Assembly (NCBI GenBank): GCA_903930395.1
Contig: CAIYYE010000463.1
Location: 1-19,939, forward strand
Direction: 5' to 3'
DNA: 19,939 bases
From: an uncultured beta proteobacterium
Lineage (GTDB): Bacteria; Pseudomonadota; Gammaproteobacteria; Burkholderiales; Rhodocyclaceae
The position numbers were made by a program, and so were the translations under genes. Of the stretch, positions 7,841-16,791 are shown in pieces (the first letter of the stretch is position 1; each line of letters starts with the position of its first letter). The notes under the pieces were generated by a model that saw nothing but the letters and a program-made list of their open reading frames with translations, ran no database searches and was not told where the DNA came from.

Positions 7841-9000
7841 TGTCACGTCAACTTGTAGCCCTTTTCGCCGCTGCCGGGCTCTTGCTCGGCGGTTGTGCGA
7901 CGGTGTCGGATAGCATCGACGCGATCAATCCGTTCTCCAGCGCCGGGCAGAAAATGCCTTCGCTCGTCCCCTTCAAGGCCAGCGCCGAGGTGCGCACGGC
8001 CTGGTCGGTGAGTGTCGGCAAGGCGGCTGACTATACGTTCACGCCGGCTGTGGTCGCTGATGTGGCCTATGTCGCAAGCCGGAGCGGTACGGTCTTCAAG
8101 CTTGCAGACGGCAAGGTCGTCTGGAAAATCGACGCGGGTCAGCCGCTGTCGGCTGGCGTCGGCGCCAATGGCCGTGTGCTGGTGGTTGGTACCTCGAAGG
8201 GTGAAGTGCTGGCTTTCTCCACCGAAGATGGCAAGGCACTCTGGCAGGCCAAGGTGTCCAGCGAAGTGCTGGCTGCCCCGGTGGTCGGCGACGATGGGGT
8301 AGCCGTCAAGAGCGGCGACAATCGCGTGCATCTGCTGGATGCCGGCGATGGCGGACGAAAGTGGGTCTACCAGCGCACCACGCCGGCCCTGTCGGTGCGC
8401 AGTGCTGGTTCGCCCGTCTTTGCCGACCGCTATGTTTTCGTCGGCTATCCGGGTGGCAAGCTGGTTGCGCTGGCGGTGCAGAACGGTGCGCCCATCTGGG
8501 AAGGGACCGTCGCCTTGCCGAAAGGGGCGACCGAGCTTGACCGGGTGGCGGATATCGTCGCCTCGCCTGTCGTCGATGGCCGTCTGATCTGCGCTGTCGC
8601 CTTCCAGGGGCGGGTCGCCTGTTTCGACATGGGGCAGGGCGGAGCGATGATCTGGTCGCGCGACCTCTCGTCGGTCACCGGTCTGGCCATGGATGGCCGC
8701 TACGTCTATGTGGCCGACGACAAGGGCATCATCTCGGCGCTCGATCGTCAGTCGGGCAGCAGTCTCTGGAAGCAGGACAAGCTGAAGAACCGCCGCCTGT
8801 CGGCGCCGGTAGTGCAGCGCGGTCTCGTCGCCGTGGCCGATGGCGAAGGCTTTGTTCATTTCCTGTCGCGTGAGGATGGCAGTTTTGCCGCACGCCAGAA
8901 AACCGATGGTACGCCGGTTCGCGCGCCACTTAAGATGCTCGGTAATGCCGTCCTGGTCCAGACCACGGGCGGCAGCGTGAGCGCAATCGAGGCTCAATGA
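7840..9000 (+). CDS. bamB: Outer membrane protein assembly factor BamB
   Basis: BamB is a lipoprotein of the BAM complex, which folds and inserts beta-barrel proteins into the outer membrane; it binds BamA and helps deliver substrates. The 386-residue protein has a lipoprotein signal peptide ending in LLLGGC, with C19 as the lipid-carrying residue. The rest is an eight-bladed beta-propeller of PQQ-like repeats, seen as recurring 'G.v.aLd..dG...W' units such as [32 protein letters not shown] and [16 protein letters not shown]. Residue 20 is alanine, so outer-membrane sorting would be expected (no aspartate +2 retention signal). Overlaps at both ends (TGATG with yfgM, ATGA with der) suggest coupled translation. 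Confidence 0.96.
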   Translation: MSRQLVALFAAAGLLLGGCATVSDSIDAINPFSSAGQKMPSLVPFKASAEVRTAWSVSVGKAADYTFTPAVVADVAYVASRSGTVFKLADGKVVWKIDAGQPLSAGVGANGRVLVVGTSKGEVLAFSTEDGKALWQAKVSSEVLAAPVVGDDGVAVKSGDNRVHLLDAGDGGRKWVYQRTTPALSVRSAGSPVFADRYVFVGYPGGKLVALAVQNGAPIWEGTVALPKGATELDRVADIVASPVVDGRLICAVAFQGRVACFDMGQGGAMIWSRDLSSVTGLAMDGRYVYVADDKGIISALDRQSGSSLWKQDKLKNRRLSAPVVQRGLVAVADGEGFVHFLSREDGSFAARQKTDGTPVRAPLKMLGNAVLVQTTGGSVSAIEAQ

Positions 9001-10328
9001 AACCTACGCTCGTTCTGGTGGGCCGACCCAATGTCGGCAAATCCACGCTCTTCAACCGTCTGACCAAGTCGCGCGATGCCATCGTCGCCGACATGCCGGG
9101 GCTGACCCGCGACCGTCACTACGGTCACGGCAAACTCGGCAAGAAGCCCCATCTGGTGGTCGACACCGGTGGTTTCGAGCCGCTCGTCAAGGAAGGCATC
9201 CTGCATGAAATGGCGCGCCAGACCGAGCAGGCGATTGCCGAAGCTGACGCCATCATCTTCGTCGTCGATGGTCGTTCCGGCCTGACGCCGCACGACAAGG
9301 AAATCGCCAACAAGCTGCGTCGTGTCGATTGCCCGGTCATCGTCGCGGTCAACAAGGCCGAAGGCATGAACAGTGGCATGGTCGAGGCAGAGTTCCACGA
9401 ACTCGGTCTGGGCGAGCCCAATGCCATTTCCTCGGCGCACGGCGAAGGGGTACGTGGCCTGGTCGAACTGGCCCTGGAAAGCTTCCCCGAGCCTGAGGAT
9501 GACGAATGGCATTCCGATGCCGTCCGTGTGGCCATCGTCGGTCGTCCGAATGTCGGCAAATCGACTTTGATCAATACCTTGCTCGGCGAAGAGCGCGTCA
9601 TCGCCTTCGATGCACCGGGTACGACGCGTGACTCGATCGAAATCGATTTCGAGCGTGGCGGGCGCAAATACGTGCTCGTCGATACGGCCGGCATGCGCAA
9701 GCGCGGCAAAATTTTCGAGACTATCGAGAAATTCTCGGTGGTGAAGACCCTGCAGGCCATCGAGGATGCCAATGTGGTCATTCTCATGGTCGATGCGAAG
9801 GCCGATGTGTCCGATCAGGATGCCCATATTGCCGACTTCATCGTGCAGTCCGGGCGCGCCCTGGTCGTCGCCGTCAACAAGTGGGATGGTCTCGATGCCT
9901 ACACCCGCGAGCAGACCCGGCAGATCCTGCAGCGCAAGCTGCAGTTCCTCAACTTCGCCAAGTTTCATTTCATTTCGGCGCGCGACAATATCGGCCTGGA
10001 AGCCATGTTCCGTTCCGTCGACACCGCCTACGCCGCCGCCATGGCCAAGATGACGACGCCGCGCCTGACCCGCGTCCTGATCGATGCGGTGGCCAAGCAG
10101 GCGCCAGCAAAGCACGGCCTGTTCCGGCCCAAGCCGCGCTACGCCCACCAGGGCGGCTCGAATCCGCCGATCATCGTCATCCACGGCAATGCCGTCGACA
10201 AGATTACCGACAGCTACCGGCGTTTTCTCGAGCACACCTTCCGCGAAGCGTTCAAATTGCAGGGAACGCCGCTCCGCATCCAGTGTGTCAGCGCCAAAAA
10301 CCCGTTTGCCGACAAAGACGCGAAATAA
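8997..10328 (+). CDS. der: Ribosome biogenesis GTPase Der (EngA)
   Basis: Der is an essential GTPase with two G domains in tandem that helps mature the 50S ribosomal subunit. In this 443-residue protein the first P-loop is GRPNVGKST at 9-17, with its DTGGF (56-60) and NKAE (119-122) motifs; the second P-loop, identical in sequence, is at 182-190, with DTAGM and NKWD motifs behind it. The C-terminal part (about 360-443) is the KH-like domain, with the conserved [14 protein letters not shown] stretch. The start overlaps the bamB stop (ATGA). The gene is followed by 76 bases without a gene that appear to hold the hfq leader. Confidence 0.98.
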   Translation: MKPTLVLVGRPNVGKSTLFNRLTKSRDAIVADMPGLTRDRHYGHGKLGKKPHLVVDTGGFEPLVKEGILHEMARQTEQAIAEADAIIFVVDGRSGLTPHDKEIANKLRRVDCPVIVAVNKAEGMNSGMVEAEFHELGLGEPNAISSAHGEGVRGLVELALESFPEPEDDEWHSDAVRVAIVGRPNVGKSTLINTLLGEERVIAFDAPGTTRDSIEIDFERGGRKYVLVDTAGMRKRGKIFETIEKFSVVKTLQAIEDANVVILMVDAKADVSDQDAHIADFIVQSGRALVVAVNKWDGLDAYTREQTRQILQRKLQFLNFAKFHFISARDNIGLEAMFRSVDTAYAAAMAKMTTPRLTRVLIDAVAKQAPAKHGLFRPKPRYAHQGGSNPPIIVIHGNAVDKITDSYRRFLEHTFREAFKLQGTPLRIQCVSAKNPFADKDAK

Positions 10329-10329
10329 A

Positions 10330-10358
10330 CTGCAAAATTTTCGGCAGTACTTTATAAA
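10330..10358 (+). promoter_or_regulatory. Candidate hfq promoter
   Basis: CTGCAA (10330-10335, three of six matches to the -35 consensus) and TATAAA (10353-10358, five of six to the -10) are separated by 17 bases, directly after the der stop codon. The region is AT-rich compared with its surroundings. This would give hfq a start separate from the der operon. It is a pattern match without other support. Confidence 0.35.
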
Positions 10359-10404
10359 TTTGGGTACATTAGGACCCTCATAACAATTACATGGAGTCCA
10401 CACC

Positions 10405-10641
10405 ATGAGTAACAAAGGGCAACTTTTACAAGACCCCTTCCTCAACGCTCTTCGTCGTGAGCATGTTCCCGTCTCTATTTACCTGGTAAACGGGATCAAA
10501 TTGCAGGGCCAGGTTGAATCGTTCGATCAGTACGTCGTACTGCTCAAGAACACGGTAACGCAGATGGTCTACAAACATGCCATCTCCACGGTGGTCCCGG
10601 CCCGCCCGGTCAACCTCCAGCAGGAACAGGCGCCGGAATAA
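10405..10641 (+). CDS. hfq: RNA chaperone Hfq
   Basis: Hfq is a ring-shaped hexamer that binds small RNAs and mRNAs and helps them pair, controlling translation and RNA decay. The 78-residue length is typical of betaproteobacterial Hfq, which has a short tail. The Sm1 motif covers [20 protein letters not shown], including the conserved Q8/D9 region near the start ([11 protein letters not shown]), and the Sm2 motif is [10 protein letters not shown] at 55-64. The start follows GGAG (10393-10396) at a spacing of eight. That ribosome site can fold weakly with GGAC/CCTCAT upstream (10372-10381), which might allow feedback control; Hfq self-regulation is known in E. coli. The neighbour hflX is the usual one. 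Confidence 0.98.
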   Translation: MSNKGQLLQDPFLNALRREHVPVSIYLVNGIKLQGQVESFDQYVVLLKNTVTQMVYKHAISTVVPARPVNLQQEQAPE

Positions 10642-10655
10642 TCGACTCCTGTCCA

Positions 10656-10692
10656 GCGACCCGCCGGTCTGGTCGGGTCGCCTTTCTCTTTC
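10656..10692 (+). terminator. Hairpin with T-rich tail between hfq and hflX
   Basis: An 8-bp perfect stem, GCGACCCG (10656-10663) with CGGGTCGC (10674-10681), has a 10-base loop and is followed by a pyrimidine- and T-rich run (CTTTCTCTTT). It may end part of the hfq transcripts and act as a partial terminator, since hflX starts only 12 bases later and has no obvious promoter of its own in the gap. Confidence 0.55.
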
Positions 10693-10704
10693 CCGGAAAC
10701 GCCC

Positions 10705-11859
10705 ATGATTGAACGACCCGCCGCCGGTGAACGTGCGGTGATCGTGCAACTTGATTTTGGTCAGCCCGATCTCGAAGACCAGCTCGAGGAAGTCCGTCTG
10801 TTGGCCGAGTCGGCCGGTGGCGTGGTAGTGGCCGAAGTCTTTGGCCGACGCCAGAGCCCTGATCCCAAGACCTTTGCCGGCAAAGGCAAGGTTGACGAAA
10901 TTGGCGACATGCTGGCGGCGGGCGAGGCCGATCTGGTGATTTTCAATCATGAGCTTTCACCGGCGCAGGAACGTAATCTCGAACGGGCGCTCAAATGCCG
11001 GGTGATCGATCGAACCAGCCTGATTCTGGATATTTTTGCCTTGCGCGCCTCGAGTGCGGAGGGCAAGTTGCAGGTTGAACTGGCCCAGCTCGAACATTTG
11101 TCGACCCGGCTGGTGCGCGGCTGGACTCACCTTGAGCGGCAACGCGGCGGTATCGGCATGCGCGGTCCGGGTGAAAAGCAGCTGGAAACGGATCGTCGCC
11201 TGCTCGGCAATCGTGTCAAATTGCTCAAAGACAGGCTGCAAAAGCTTTCGCGGCAGCGCGGCGTGCAGCGCAAGGCGCGGATGCGCGGCGATGTCCTCAA
11301 CGTGTCGCTGGTCGGCTATACCAATGCGGGAAAGTCGACCCTGTTCAATGCCTTGACCCATGCCGGCGTTTTTGCGGCGGATCAGTTGTTCGCCACGCTC
11401 GATACGACGTCGCGCAAACTGTGGATAGCCGGAGCGGGTAATATCGTGATTTCCGACACCGTCGGATTTATTCGTGATCTGCCGCACTCACTGGTCGATG
11501 CATTCCATGCCACACTCGAAGTGGCGACGCATGCCGACCTGCTCCTGCATGTGGTGGATAGCGCCAGTCATGCGCGTGACGAGCAGATTGAGGAAGTGAA
11601 CAAGGTGCTGCGTGAAATCGGTGCCGACCGGGTGGGGCAGTTGATCGCCTGGAACAAGATAGACCTGACCGAGGCCCAGCCGGGGCTCGAGCGGGATGAG
11701 TATGGTAATATCGCGCGCGTTCGAGTCAGTGCGCGGACTGGAGAAGGCCTGGATTTGTTGCGTGAATCCCTGGCCGAGTATGCCCGAGCCAAGGCTGAAG
11801 CCCGTCAGAAGGCGATAGCTGAAGCTGAATTTGAAGCACAACACGACTACATCAACTGA
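10705..11859 (+). CDS. hflX: Ribosome-rescue/splitting GTPase HflX
   Basis: HflX is a GTPase that binds the 50S subunit and splits stalled ribosomes, for example under heat or antibiotic stress. In this 384-residue protein the N-terminal HflX domain contains FGRRQSPDPKTFAGKGKVDE (about 47-66), and the glycine-rich segment RQRGGIGMRGPGEKQLETDR lies at 145-164. The G domain has the P-loop GYTNAGKST (204-212), DTVGF (251-255) and NKID (317-320). The C-terminus is a short Lys/Ala/Glu-rich helix. A GGA (10695-10697) lies seven bases before the ATG. Position between hfq and hflK is conserved across proteobacteria. Confidence 0.97.
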   Translation: MIERPAAGERAVIVQLDFGQPDLEDQLEEVRLLAESAGGVVVAEVFGRRQSPDPKTFAGKGKVDEIGDMLAAGEADLVIFNHELSPAQERNLERALKCRVIDRTSLILDIFALRASSAEGKLQVELAQLEHLSTRLVRGWTHLERQRGGIGMRGPGEKQLETDRRLLGNRVKLLKDRLQKLSRQRGVQRKARMRGDVLNVSLVGYTNAGKSTLFNALTHAGVFAADQLFATLDTTSRKLWIAGAGNIVISDTVGFIRDLPHSLVDAFHATLEVATHADLLLHVVDSASHARDEQIEEVNKVLREIGADRVGQLIAWNKIDLTEAQPGLERDEYGNIARVRVSARTGEGLDLLRESLAEYARAKAEARQKAIAEAEFEAQHDYIN

Positions 11860-11895
11860 ATCCCGACATCCATGATCCCGACCCTAGGTATTTTC

Positions 11896-13206
11896 ATGTC
11901 GCTCAATGACCCGCAGTGGGGTAACCGCGGCGGTAATGACGATAACAAATCAGGTGGTAACGGCCCGCGCCGACCCAACGACGGCCCGCCCGACCTCGAA
12001 GAATTGTGGCGCGACTTCAATCGCAAATTGTCCGGTATGTTCGGCAAAAAGGGTGGCGGTGGCGGCAATGGCGGCGGTGATGGTCCCCGCATGCCGAATA
12101 TTGATTTCAATCCCAAATTCATCGGTGGTGGCGTCGGCCTCATTGTTGGCCTGGTCGCCGTCGTCTGGCTGGCGTCCGGTTTCTACATCGTTGATGCCTC
12201 GCAGCGCGGCCTCGTGCTCCAGTTCGGCAGCTTCAAGGAAGCGACCGATCCCGGCCTGCGCTGGCGCCTGCCGTATCCGATCCAGTCGCATGAACTGGTC
12301 AACCTGACCGGCGTACGCACCATCGAAATCGGTTATCGCGGCAGCGAGCGCAACAAGGTGCTCAAGGAAGCCCTGATGCTGACCGATGACGAAAACATCG
12401 TAAACATCCAGTTCGCCGTCCAGTACATCCTCAAGGACCCGGTCGAGTATCTGTTCAACAACCGCTCGACCGATGAGGCCGTGATGGGTGCGGCCGAATC
12501 CGCGGTGCGCGAAATTGTCGGCAAGAGCAAGATGGACTACGTGCTCTACGAAGGTCGCGAGCAGATCGCCACCCAGGCCGCCAAACTCATGCAGGACATC
12601 CTGGACCGCTACCAGAGCGGTATCCTGATTTCCAAGGTGACCATGCAGAATGCCCAGCCACCCGAGCAGGTGCAGGCTGCTTTTGACGATGCCGTGAAAG
12701 CCGGCCAGGATCGCGAGCGCCAGAAAAATGAAGGCCAGGCCTACGCCAATGACGTGATTCCAAAGGCCAAGGGTACGTCGGCACGCTTGCTCGAAGAAGC
12801 CAATGGCTACAAGCAGCGGGTCATTTCCTCGGCCGAGGGTGATGCCTCGCGCTTCAAGCAGGTGTACACCGAATACGCCAAGGCACCGGAAGTGACGCGT
12901 CAGCGCATGTACCTCGAAACCATGCAGCAGGTTTATTCCAACACCAGCAAGGTCATGGTCGATGCCAAGGGGCAGGGCAATCTGCTTTATCTGCCGCTCG
13001 ACAAACTGATGCAGGCCACGGCTGCGGCAACCGCTGCACAAGCCGCACCGGAAGCCTCGGTGGCGCCATCGACGGCCAAACCGTCGGCGGCGCTGTCCAG
13101 CGAGGCACCGCCGCAACTTGAAACGGCGCCGAAGGTCGGTGGTGGTTCGTATTCTGGAAGTTCGCGCGAAGGTTCGCTGCGTTCGCGTGATCGGGAGGGA
13201 CGGTAA
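11896..13206 (+). CDS. hflK: FtsH protease modulator HflK
   Basis: HflK is an SPFH/prohibitin-type inner-membrane protein that with HflC forms a large cage around the FtsH protease and tunes its activity. I chose the ATG at 11896 because AGG (11886-11888) lies seven bases upstream and the product then begins MSLNDPQWGNRGG as in the family; an ATG at 11872 in the same frame has no ribosome site. The 436-residue protein has a Gly/Asn-rich N-terminal region (1-70, with a poly-glycine run near 53-61), one membrane helix at about 77-97, an SPFH domain (about 98-290) starting YIVDASQRGLVLQFG, a long helical region, and an Ala/Pro/Ser-rich tail. The stop shares one base with hflC (TAATG). Confidence 0.96.
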   Translation: MSLNDPQWGNRGGNDDNKSGGNGPRRPNDGPPDLEELWRDFNRKLSGMFGKKGGGGGNGGGDGPRMPNIDFNPKFIGGGVGLIVGLVAVVWLASGFYIVDASQRGLVLQFGSFKEATDPGLRWRLPYPIQSHELVNLTGVRTIEIGYRGSERNKVLKEALMLTDDENIVNIQFAVQYILKDPVEYLFNNRSTDEAVMGAAESAVREIVGKSKMDYVLYEGREQIATQAAKLMQDILDRYQSGILISKVTMQNAQPPEQVQAAFDDAVKAGQDRERQKNEGQAYANDVIPKAKGTSARLLEEANGYKQRVISSAEGDASRFKQVYTEYAKAPEVTRQRMYLETMQQVYSNTSKVMVDAKGQGNLLYLPLDKLMQATAAATAAQAAPEASVAPSTAKPSAALSSEAPPQLETAPKVGGGSYSGSSREGSLRSRDREGR

Positions 13207-14093
13207 TGAGTCCGCGTATCAATATGTTGGGGGCGCTTCTCGCCACCGTCCTGGTGGTCATGGCCATGTCGATCTTCACGGTCGATCAACGCCAGTACGC
13301 CGTCGTTTTCCAGCTGGGTGAAGTCAAGCGGGCGATCAGCGAGCCGGGCCTCTACTTCAAGATTCCGATGGTCCAGAACGTGCGCTATTTCGAAAAGCGC
13401 ATCATCACGCTCGATAACGCCGAACCGGAGCGTTTCATCACCTCCGAGAAGAAGAACGTGCTGGTCGATTCCTACATCAAGTGGCGCATCGTCGATCCGC
13501 AGTTGTATTACATCTCGGTCGGCGGCGACGAGTCGCGTGCCAAGACCCGCCTCAACCAGACCGTCAACGCCGGCCTGCGCGAAGAATTCGGCAAGCGCAC
13601 CGTGCATGATGTGGTGTCCGGCGAGCGTGACAAGGTCATGAACCAGATGCGCGAAAAGGCCGACGTCGATGCGCGCAAGATCGGTGTCCAGATCGTTGAC
13701 GTGCGTCTCAAGCGCGTCGAACTGCCGACCGAAGTCAGCGAAGCCGTCTATCGCCGCATGGAAGCCGAGCGCAAGCGGGTGGCCAACGAGCTGCGTTCCG
13801 AAGGTTCGGCCGAAGCTGAAAAGATCCGCGCCGATGCTGATCGCCAGCGCGAAATCATTGTTGCCGAAGCCTATCGCGATGCCCAGAAGATCAAGGGTGA
13901 GGGCGATGCCAAGGCGACCAATACTTATGCCCAGGCCTTTAGCCAGAACGCTGAGTTCTATGCTTTCTACCGCAGCCTCGAGGCCTATCGTGGCAGCTTC
14001 AAGAGCAAGAGCGATGTGCTGGTTATCGAACCCAGTTCCGACTTCTTCAAGTACATGAAGAGTGGCGGACGTGGCGCCGACAAAGGCAAATGA
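13206..14093 (+). CDS. hflC: FtsH protease modulator HflC
   Basis: HflC is the partner of HflK in the SPFH cage that controls FtsH-dependent degradation of membrane and regulatory proteins. The 295-residue protein has a membrane anchor at about residues 5-24, the SPFH domain starting with FTVDQRQYAVVFQLGEVKR, and a long charged helix rich in Glu, Ala, Arg and Lys (about 180-250, AEAEKIRADADRQREIIVAEA region, quoted here only in part) that pairs with the matching helix of HflK. It ends with SDVLVIEPSSDFFKYMKS, a typical HflC C-terminal motif. The start overlaps hflK by one base and the stop overlaps the next gene (ATGA), so the two subunits and the small gene are probably made together. Confidence 0.97.
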   Translation: MSPRINMLGALLATVLVVMAMSIFTVDQRQYAVVFQLGEVKRAISEPGLYFKIPMVQNVRYFEKRIITLDNAEPERFITSEKKNVLVDSYIKWRIVDPQLYYISVGGDESRAKTRLNQTVNAGLREEFGKRTVHDVVSGERDKVMNQMREKADVDARKIGVQIVDVRLKRVELPTEVSEAVYRRMEAERKRVANELRSEGSAEAEKIRADADRQREIIVAEAYRDAQKIKGEGDAKATNTYAQAFSQNAEFYAFYRSLEAYRGSFKSKSDVLVIEPSSDFFKYMKSGGRGADKGK

Positions 14094-14275
14094 ACTCGAC
14101 CCTGCTGATTGCCTTCGCACTGATGCTGGTGCTCGAAGGCCTCATGCCCTTTATTGCACCGGCGGCCTGGCGTGAAACCTTTCGCCGCCTCATTCAACTT
14201 TCGGATGGGCAGATTCGCTTCATCGGTCTGACCTCGATGCTGATCGGCCTCATCCTGCTGATTGTTTTCTCATGA
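14090..14275 (+). CDS. yjeT: Small membrane protein, DUF2065 (YjeT-like)
   Basis: This 61-residue protein has two membrane helices, at about residues 3-23 ([18 protein letters not shown]) and 43-60 ([17 protein letters not shown]), joined by a basic loop (WRETFRRL) that should face the cytoplasm or the membrane surface. Its length, the EGLMPF motif and its position directly after hflC match the DUF2065 family; E. coli yjeT sits in the same place before purA. The function is unknown. ATGA overlaps at both ends (hflC stop, hisZ start) indicate tight translational coupling, which suggests a role or at least a dose linked to HflKC, but that is inference. Confidence 0.9.
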   Translation: MNSTLLIAFALMLVLEGLMPFIAPAAWRETFRRLIQLSDGQIRFIGLTSMLIGLILLIVFS

Positions 14276-15426
14276 ACTGGCTGTTACCTGAACACCTTGC
14301 CGATGCCCTTCCCGCCGAGGCGGCGCGCATCGAAGCCCTGCGCCGCACCGTCCTCAACCATTTTCGTGGCCGCGGCTACGAACTGGTCATGCCGCCGATG
14401 CTGGAATATATCGAATCGCTGCTGACCGGCGCCGGGCAGGACCTCAACCTGCGCACCTTCAAGCTGGTCGACCAGCTTTCCGGGCGGACCATGGGCGTGC
14501 GCGCCGACATCACGCCGCAGGCGGCGCGCATTGACGCGCATCTGCTCAATCACCAGGGCGTCACCCGCCTGTGTTACTGCGGCAGCGTGCTGCACACCCT
14601 GCCGGCGACCATCTCGGCCGGCCGTGAGCCGGTGCAGATCGGCGCCGAACTCTACGGTTATGCAGGCATCGAGGCCGATCTCGACGTCATTCGCCTGATG
14701 GCCGGTGCTTTCGAGCGGGCAAAGCTGCCGCTCAGCCGCATCGACCTCGGTCATGTCGGCATCTTCCAGGCACTGGTCGAAGCCGCCGGTCTGCCGCAAG
14801 AGGCCGAAGAAAACCTGCTCAGCCTGCTCCAGGCCAAGGACGTGCCGGGGCTCGAAGAAGCATGCGTCAATGTGCCGTCGCCCTATCGCGAAGCCCTGCA
14901 GCGCCTGCCCCTGTTGTATGGCGGTGCCGAGGTGCTCGAGCGCGCAGCCACCGAACTGCCTGCCTTGCCGGCGATTTCGGCAGCGCTCGACGGGCTGCGT
15001 CATCTGCTCGCCGGGGCATCCGAACTGCCCTTTTCGATCGACCTGTCCGACCTGCGCGGCTACCACTATCACAATGGCGTTGTCTTCGCCGCCTACTGTC
15101 CGGGCTACCCGGCGGCCATCGCCATGGGCGGCCGTTACGACGGCGCTGGCAAGGCTTTCGGGCGGGCCAGGCCGGCCACCGGTTTCTCGATGGATTTGCG
15201 CGAAGTCGCCCGTCTGGCCCCGGCTGGCAAATCGACTGGCGCGATTCTCGCACCGCATGCCAGCCACGACCTGCGCCTCGCCGCACATATCGCCGCGTTG
15301 CGCGAACAGGGTGAAATTGTCGTCCAGCTATTGCCGGGCGAAACGGCCTGCGAAGGTCCGGTCTGCGACCGGAAACTGGCGCTGGTCGGCGAACACTGGA
15401 TTATTGAAGCTATACAAGAGGACTAA
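14272..15426 (+). CDS. hisZ: ATP phosphoribosyltransferase regulatory subunit HisZ
   Basis: HisZ is a catalytically inactive relative of histidyl-tRNA synthetase that forms a complex with the short form of HisG and is needed for the first step of histidine biosynthesis. The 384-residue protein has the class II synthetase core: [20 protein letters not shown] at the start, MRPP-like [12 protein letters not shown], and the motif [18 protein letters not shown]. The histidine-binding region is altered: [18 protein letters not shown] and AMGGRYDG replace the HisS motifs LVRGLDYYN and AGGRYDG. It lacks the HisS-type anticodon-binding domain at the C-terminus. Its presence predicts a short HisG elsewhere in the genome. 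The gene between the DUF2065 gene and purA is a common betaproteobacterial arrangement. Confidence 0.95.
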   Translation: MNWLLPEHLADALPAEAARIEALRRTVLNHFRGRGYELVMPPMLEYIESLLTGAGQDLNLRTFKLVDQLSGRTMGVRADITPQAARIDAHLLNHQGVTRLCYCGSVLHTLPATISAGREPVQIGAELYGYAGIEADLDVIRLMAGAFERAKLPLSRIDLGHVGIFQALVEAAGLPQEAEENLLSLLQAKDVPGLEEACVNVPSPYREALQRLPLLYGGAEVLERAATELPALPAISAALDGLRHLLAGASELPFSIDLSDLRGYHYHNGVVFAAYCPGYPAAIAMGGRYDGAGKAFGRARPATGFSMDLREVARLAPAGKSTGAILAPHASHDLRLAAHIAALREQGEIVVQLLPGETACEGPVCDRKLALVGEHWIIEAIQED

Positions 15427-15429
15427 AAA

Positions 15430-16740
15430 ATGGCCAAGAATGTCATCGTGGTGGGTACCCAATGGGGCGACGAGGGGAAGGGCAAGATCGTCGACTGGCT
15501 GACCGATCACGCCAAGGGGGTTGTACGTTTTCAGGGCGGCCATAATGCCGGCCATACGCTGGTCGTCGGCGAACAGGTCTACAAGCTGAACCTGGTGCCC
15601 TCGGGCATTGTGCGCGACGGCGTCGAGTGCTATATCGGCAATGGCGTCGTCCTCGACATCCATCACCTGCTGTCGGAAATCGCCGAACTGGAAAAGGGCG
15701 GCATCGACGTCCGTTCGCGCCTCAAGATCAGCCCGGGCTGCCCGCTCATCCTGCCGTATCACTCGGCCATCGACCAGGCTCGCGAAAGCGCCAAGTCGGA
15801 AGACAAGAAGATCGGCACGACCGGCAAGGGCATCGGCCCGACCTACGAAGACAAGGTTTCCCGCCGCGGCCTGCGCGTTTATGACCTGTTCCAGCCGGAG
15901 CGTTTCGCCGAGAAGCTCAAGGAAGTTCTGGAATATCACAACTTCGTGCTGACCCAGTATTTCAAGGCCCCGGCCGTCGATTTTCAGGCCGTCTACGACC
16001 AGGCGATGGCCGATGCCGAACAGATCCGCCCGATGGTCACCGATGTCTCCGCCGCGCTCTATGCCGCCAACAAGGCCGGTGCCAACCTGCTCTTCGAAGG
16101 CGCCCAGGGCACCCTGCTCGACATTGACCACGGCACCTACCCGTTTGTCACCTCGTCGAACTGCGTCGCCGGCCAGGCTGCTGCCGGTTCGGGCATCGGC
16201 CCGGGCATGCTGCACTACGTGCTGGGTATCACCAAGGCTTACTGCACCCGCGTCGGCGGCGGCCCCTTCCCGAGCGAACTGGATATCGAAACCGAAGGCG
16301 TGCCGGGTTACCAGATGTCGCAGGTCGGTCGCGAATTCGGCACGGTGACCGGGCGCAAGCGTCGTTGCGGCTGGTTCGATGCGGCCGCGTTGCGTCGCTC
16401 GGGTCGCATCAACGGCCTCACCGGGCTGTGCATCACCAAGCTCGATGTGCTCGACGGTCTCAAGGAACTCAGCATCTGCACCGGCTATACGCTGGATGGC
16501 AAGGTCATTGACCTGCTGCCCATCGGCGCCGACGAAGTCGCCCGTTGCGTGCCGATCTACGAAACGATGCCGGGCTGGAGCGGCACGACTTTCGGCGTCA
16601 AGCGCTGGGAAGACCTGCCGGCCGAGGCGCAGGCTTATCTGAATCGTCTGGAACAGCTGTGCGAAGTGCCCATCGCCATCGTGTCGACCGGCCCCGAGCG
16701 CGACGAGACCATTCTCAAGCAGCACCCCTTCAACAACTAG
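15430..16740 (+). CDS. purA: Adenylosuccinate synthetase
   Basis: PurA joins IMP and aspartate, using GTP, to give adenylosuccinate, the first committed step from IMP to AMP. The 436-residue length is normal. The phosphate-binding loop GDEGKGK is at 13-19 with the catalytic D14, and the second catalytic residue H42 lies in GGHNAGHTL. Other family stretches are [33 protein letters not shown] and [12 protein letters not shown] (substrate-binding arginines); the middle one is quoted from 16096 onward. AGAGGA (15417-15422) at a spacing of seven gives a strong ribosome site, inside the end of hisZ. It is the last gene of the hfq-purA run and is followed by a terminator. Confidence 0.98.
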   Translation: MAKNVIVVGTQWGDEGKGKIVDWLTDHAKGVVRFQGGHNAGHTLVVGEQVYKLNLVPSGIVRDGVECYIGNGVVLDIHHLLSEIAELEKGGIDVRSRLKISPGCPLILPYHSAIDQARESAKSEDKKIGTTGKGIGPTYEDKVSRRGLRVYDLFQPERFAEKLKEVLEYHNFVLTQYFKAPAVDFQAVYDQAMADAEQIRPMVTDVSAALYAANKAGANLLFEGAQGTLLDIDHGTYPFVTSSNCVAGQAAAGSGIGPGMLHYVLGITKAYCTRVGGGPFPSELDIETEGVPGYQMSQVGREFGTVTGRKRRCGWFDAAALRRSGRINGLTGLCITKLDVLDGLKELSICTGYTLDGKVIDLLPIGADEVARCVPIYETMPGWSGTTFGVKRWEDLPAEAQAYLNRLEQLCEVPIAIVSTGPERDETILKQHPFNN

Positions 16741-16762
16741 GCGCTAGCCGCGTTGTTCAACG

Positions 16763-16791
16763 AAAACGGGCCTTGATGGCCCGTTTTGCTT
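16763..16791. terminator. Terminator between convergent purA and the small secreted-protein gene
   Basis: A 10-bp perfect stem, AAAACGGGCC (16763-16772) with GGCCCGTTTT (16778-16787), closes a 5-base loop. On the plus strand it is followed by GCTTTT; because the stem ends are A/T tracts, the same structure gives a T run on the minus strand too. It sits between two genes that point at each other, so it can end both. Confidence 0.85.

Noticed and set aside
8994..10445. 483-codon open frame on the minus strand
   Set aside because: Antisense to der and the hfq start, with no motif of its own; der is certain from its two identical P-loops.
11872..11895. Earlier hflK start at 11872
   Set aside because: No ribosome site; the ATG at 11896 has one and gives the usual HflK N-terminus.
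15328..16725. 465-codon open frame on the minus strand
   Set aside because: Antisense to purA, a certain gene; no ribosome site or family motif.
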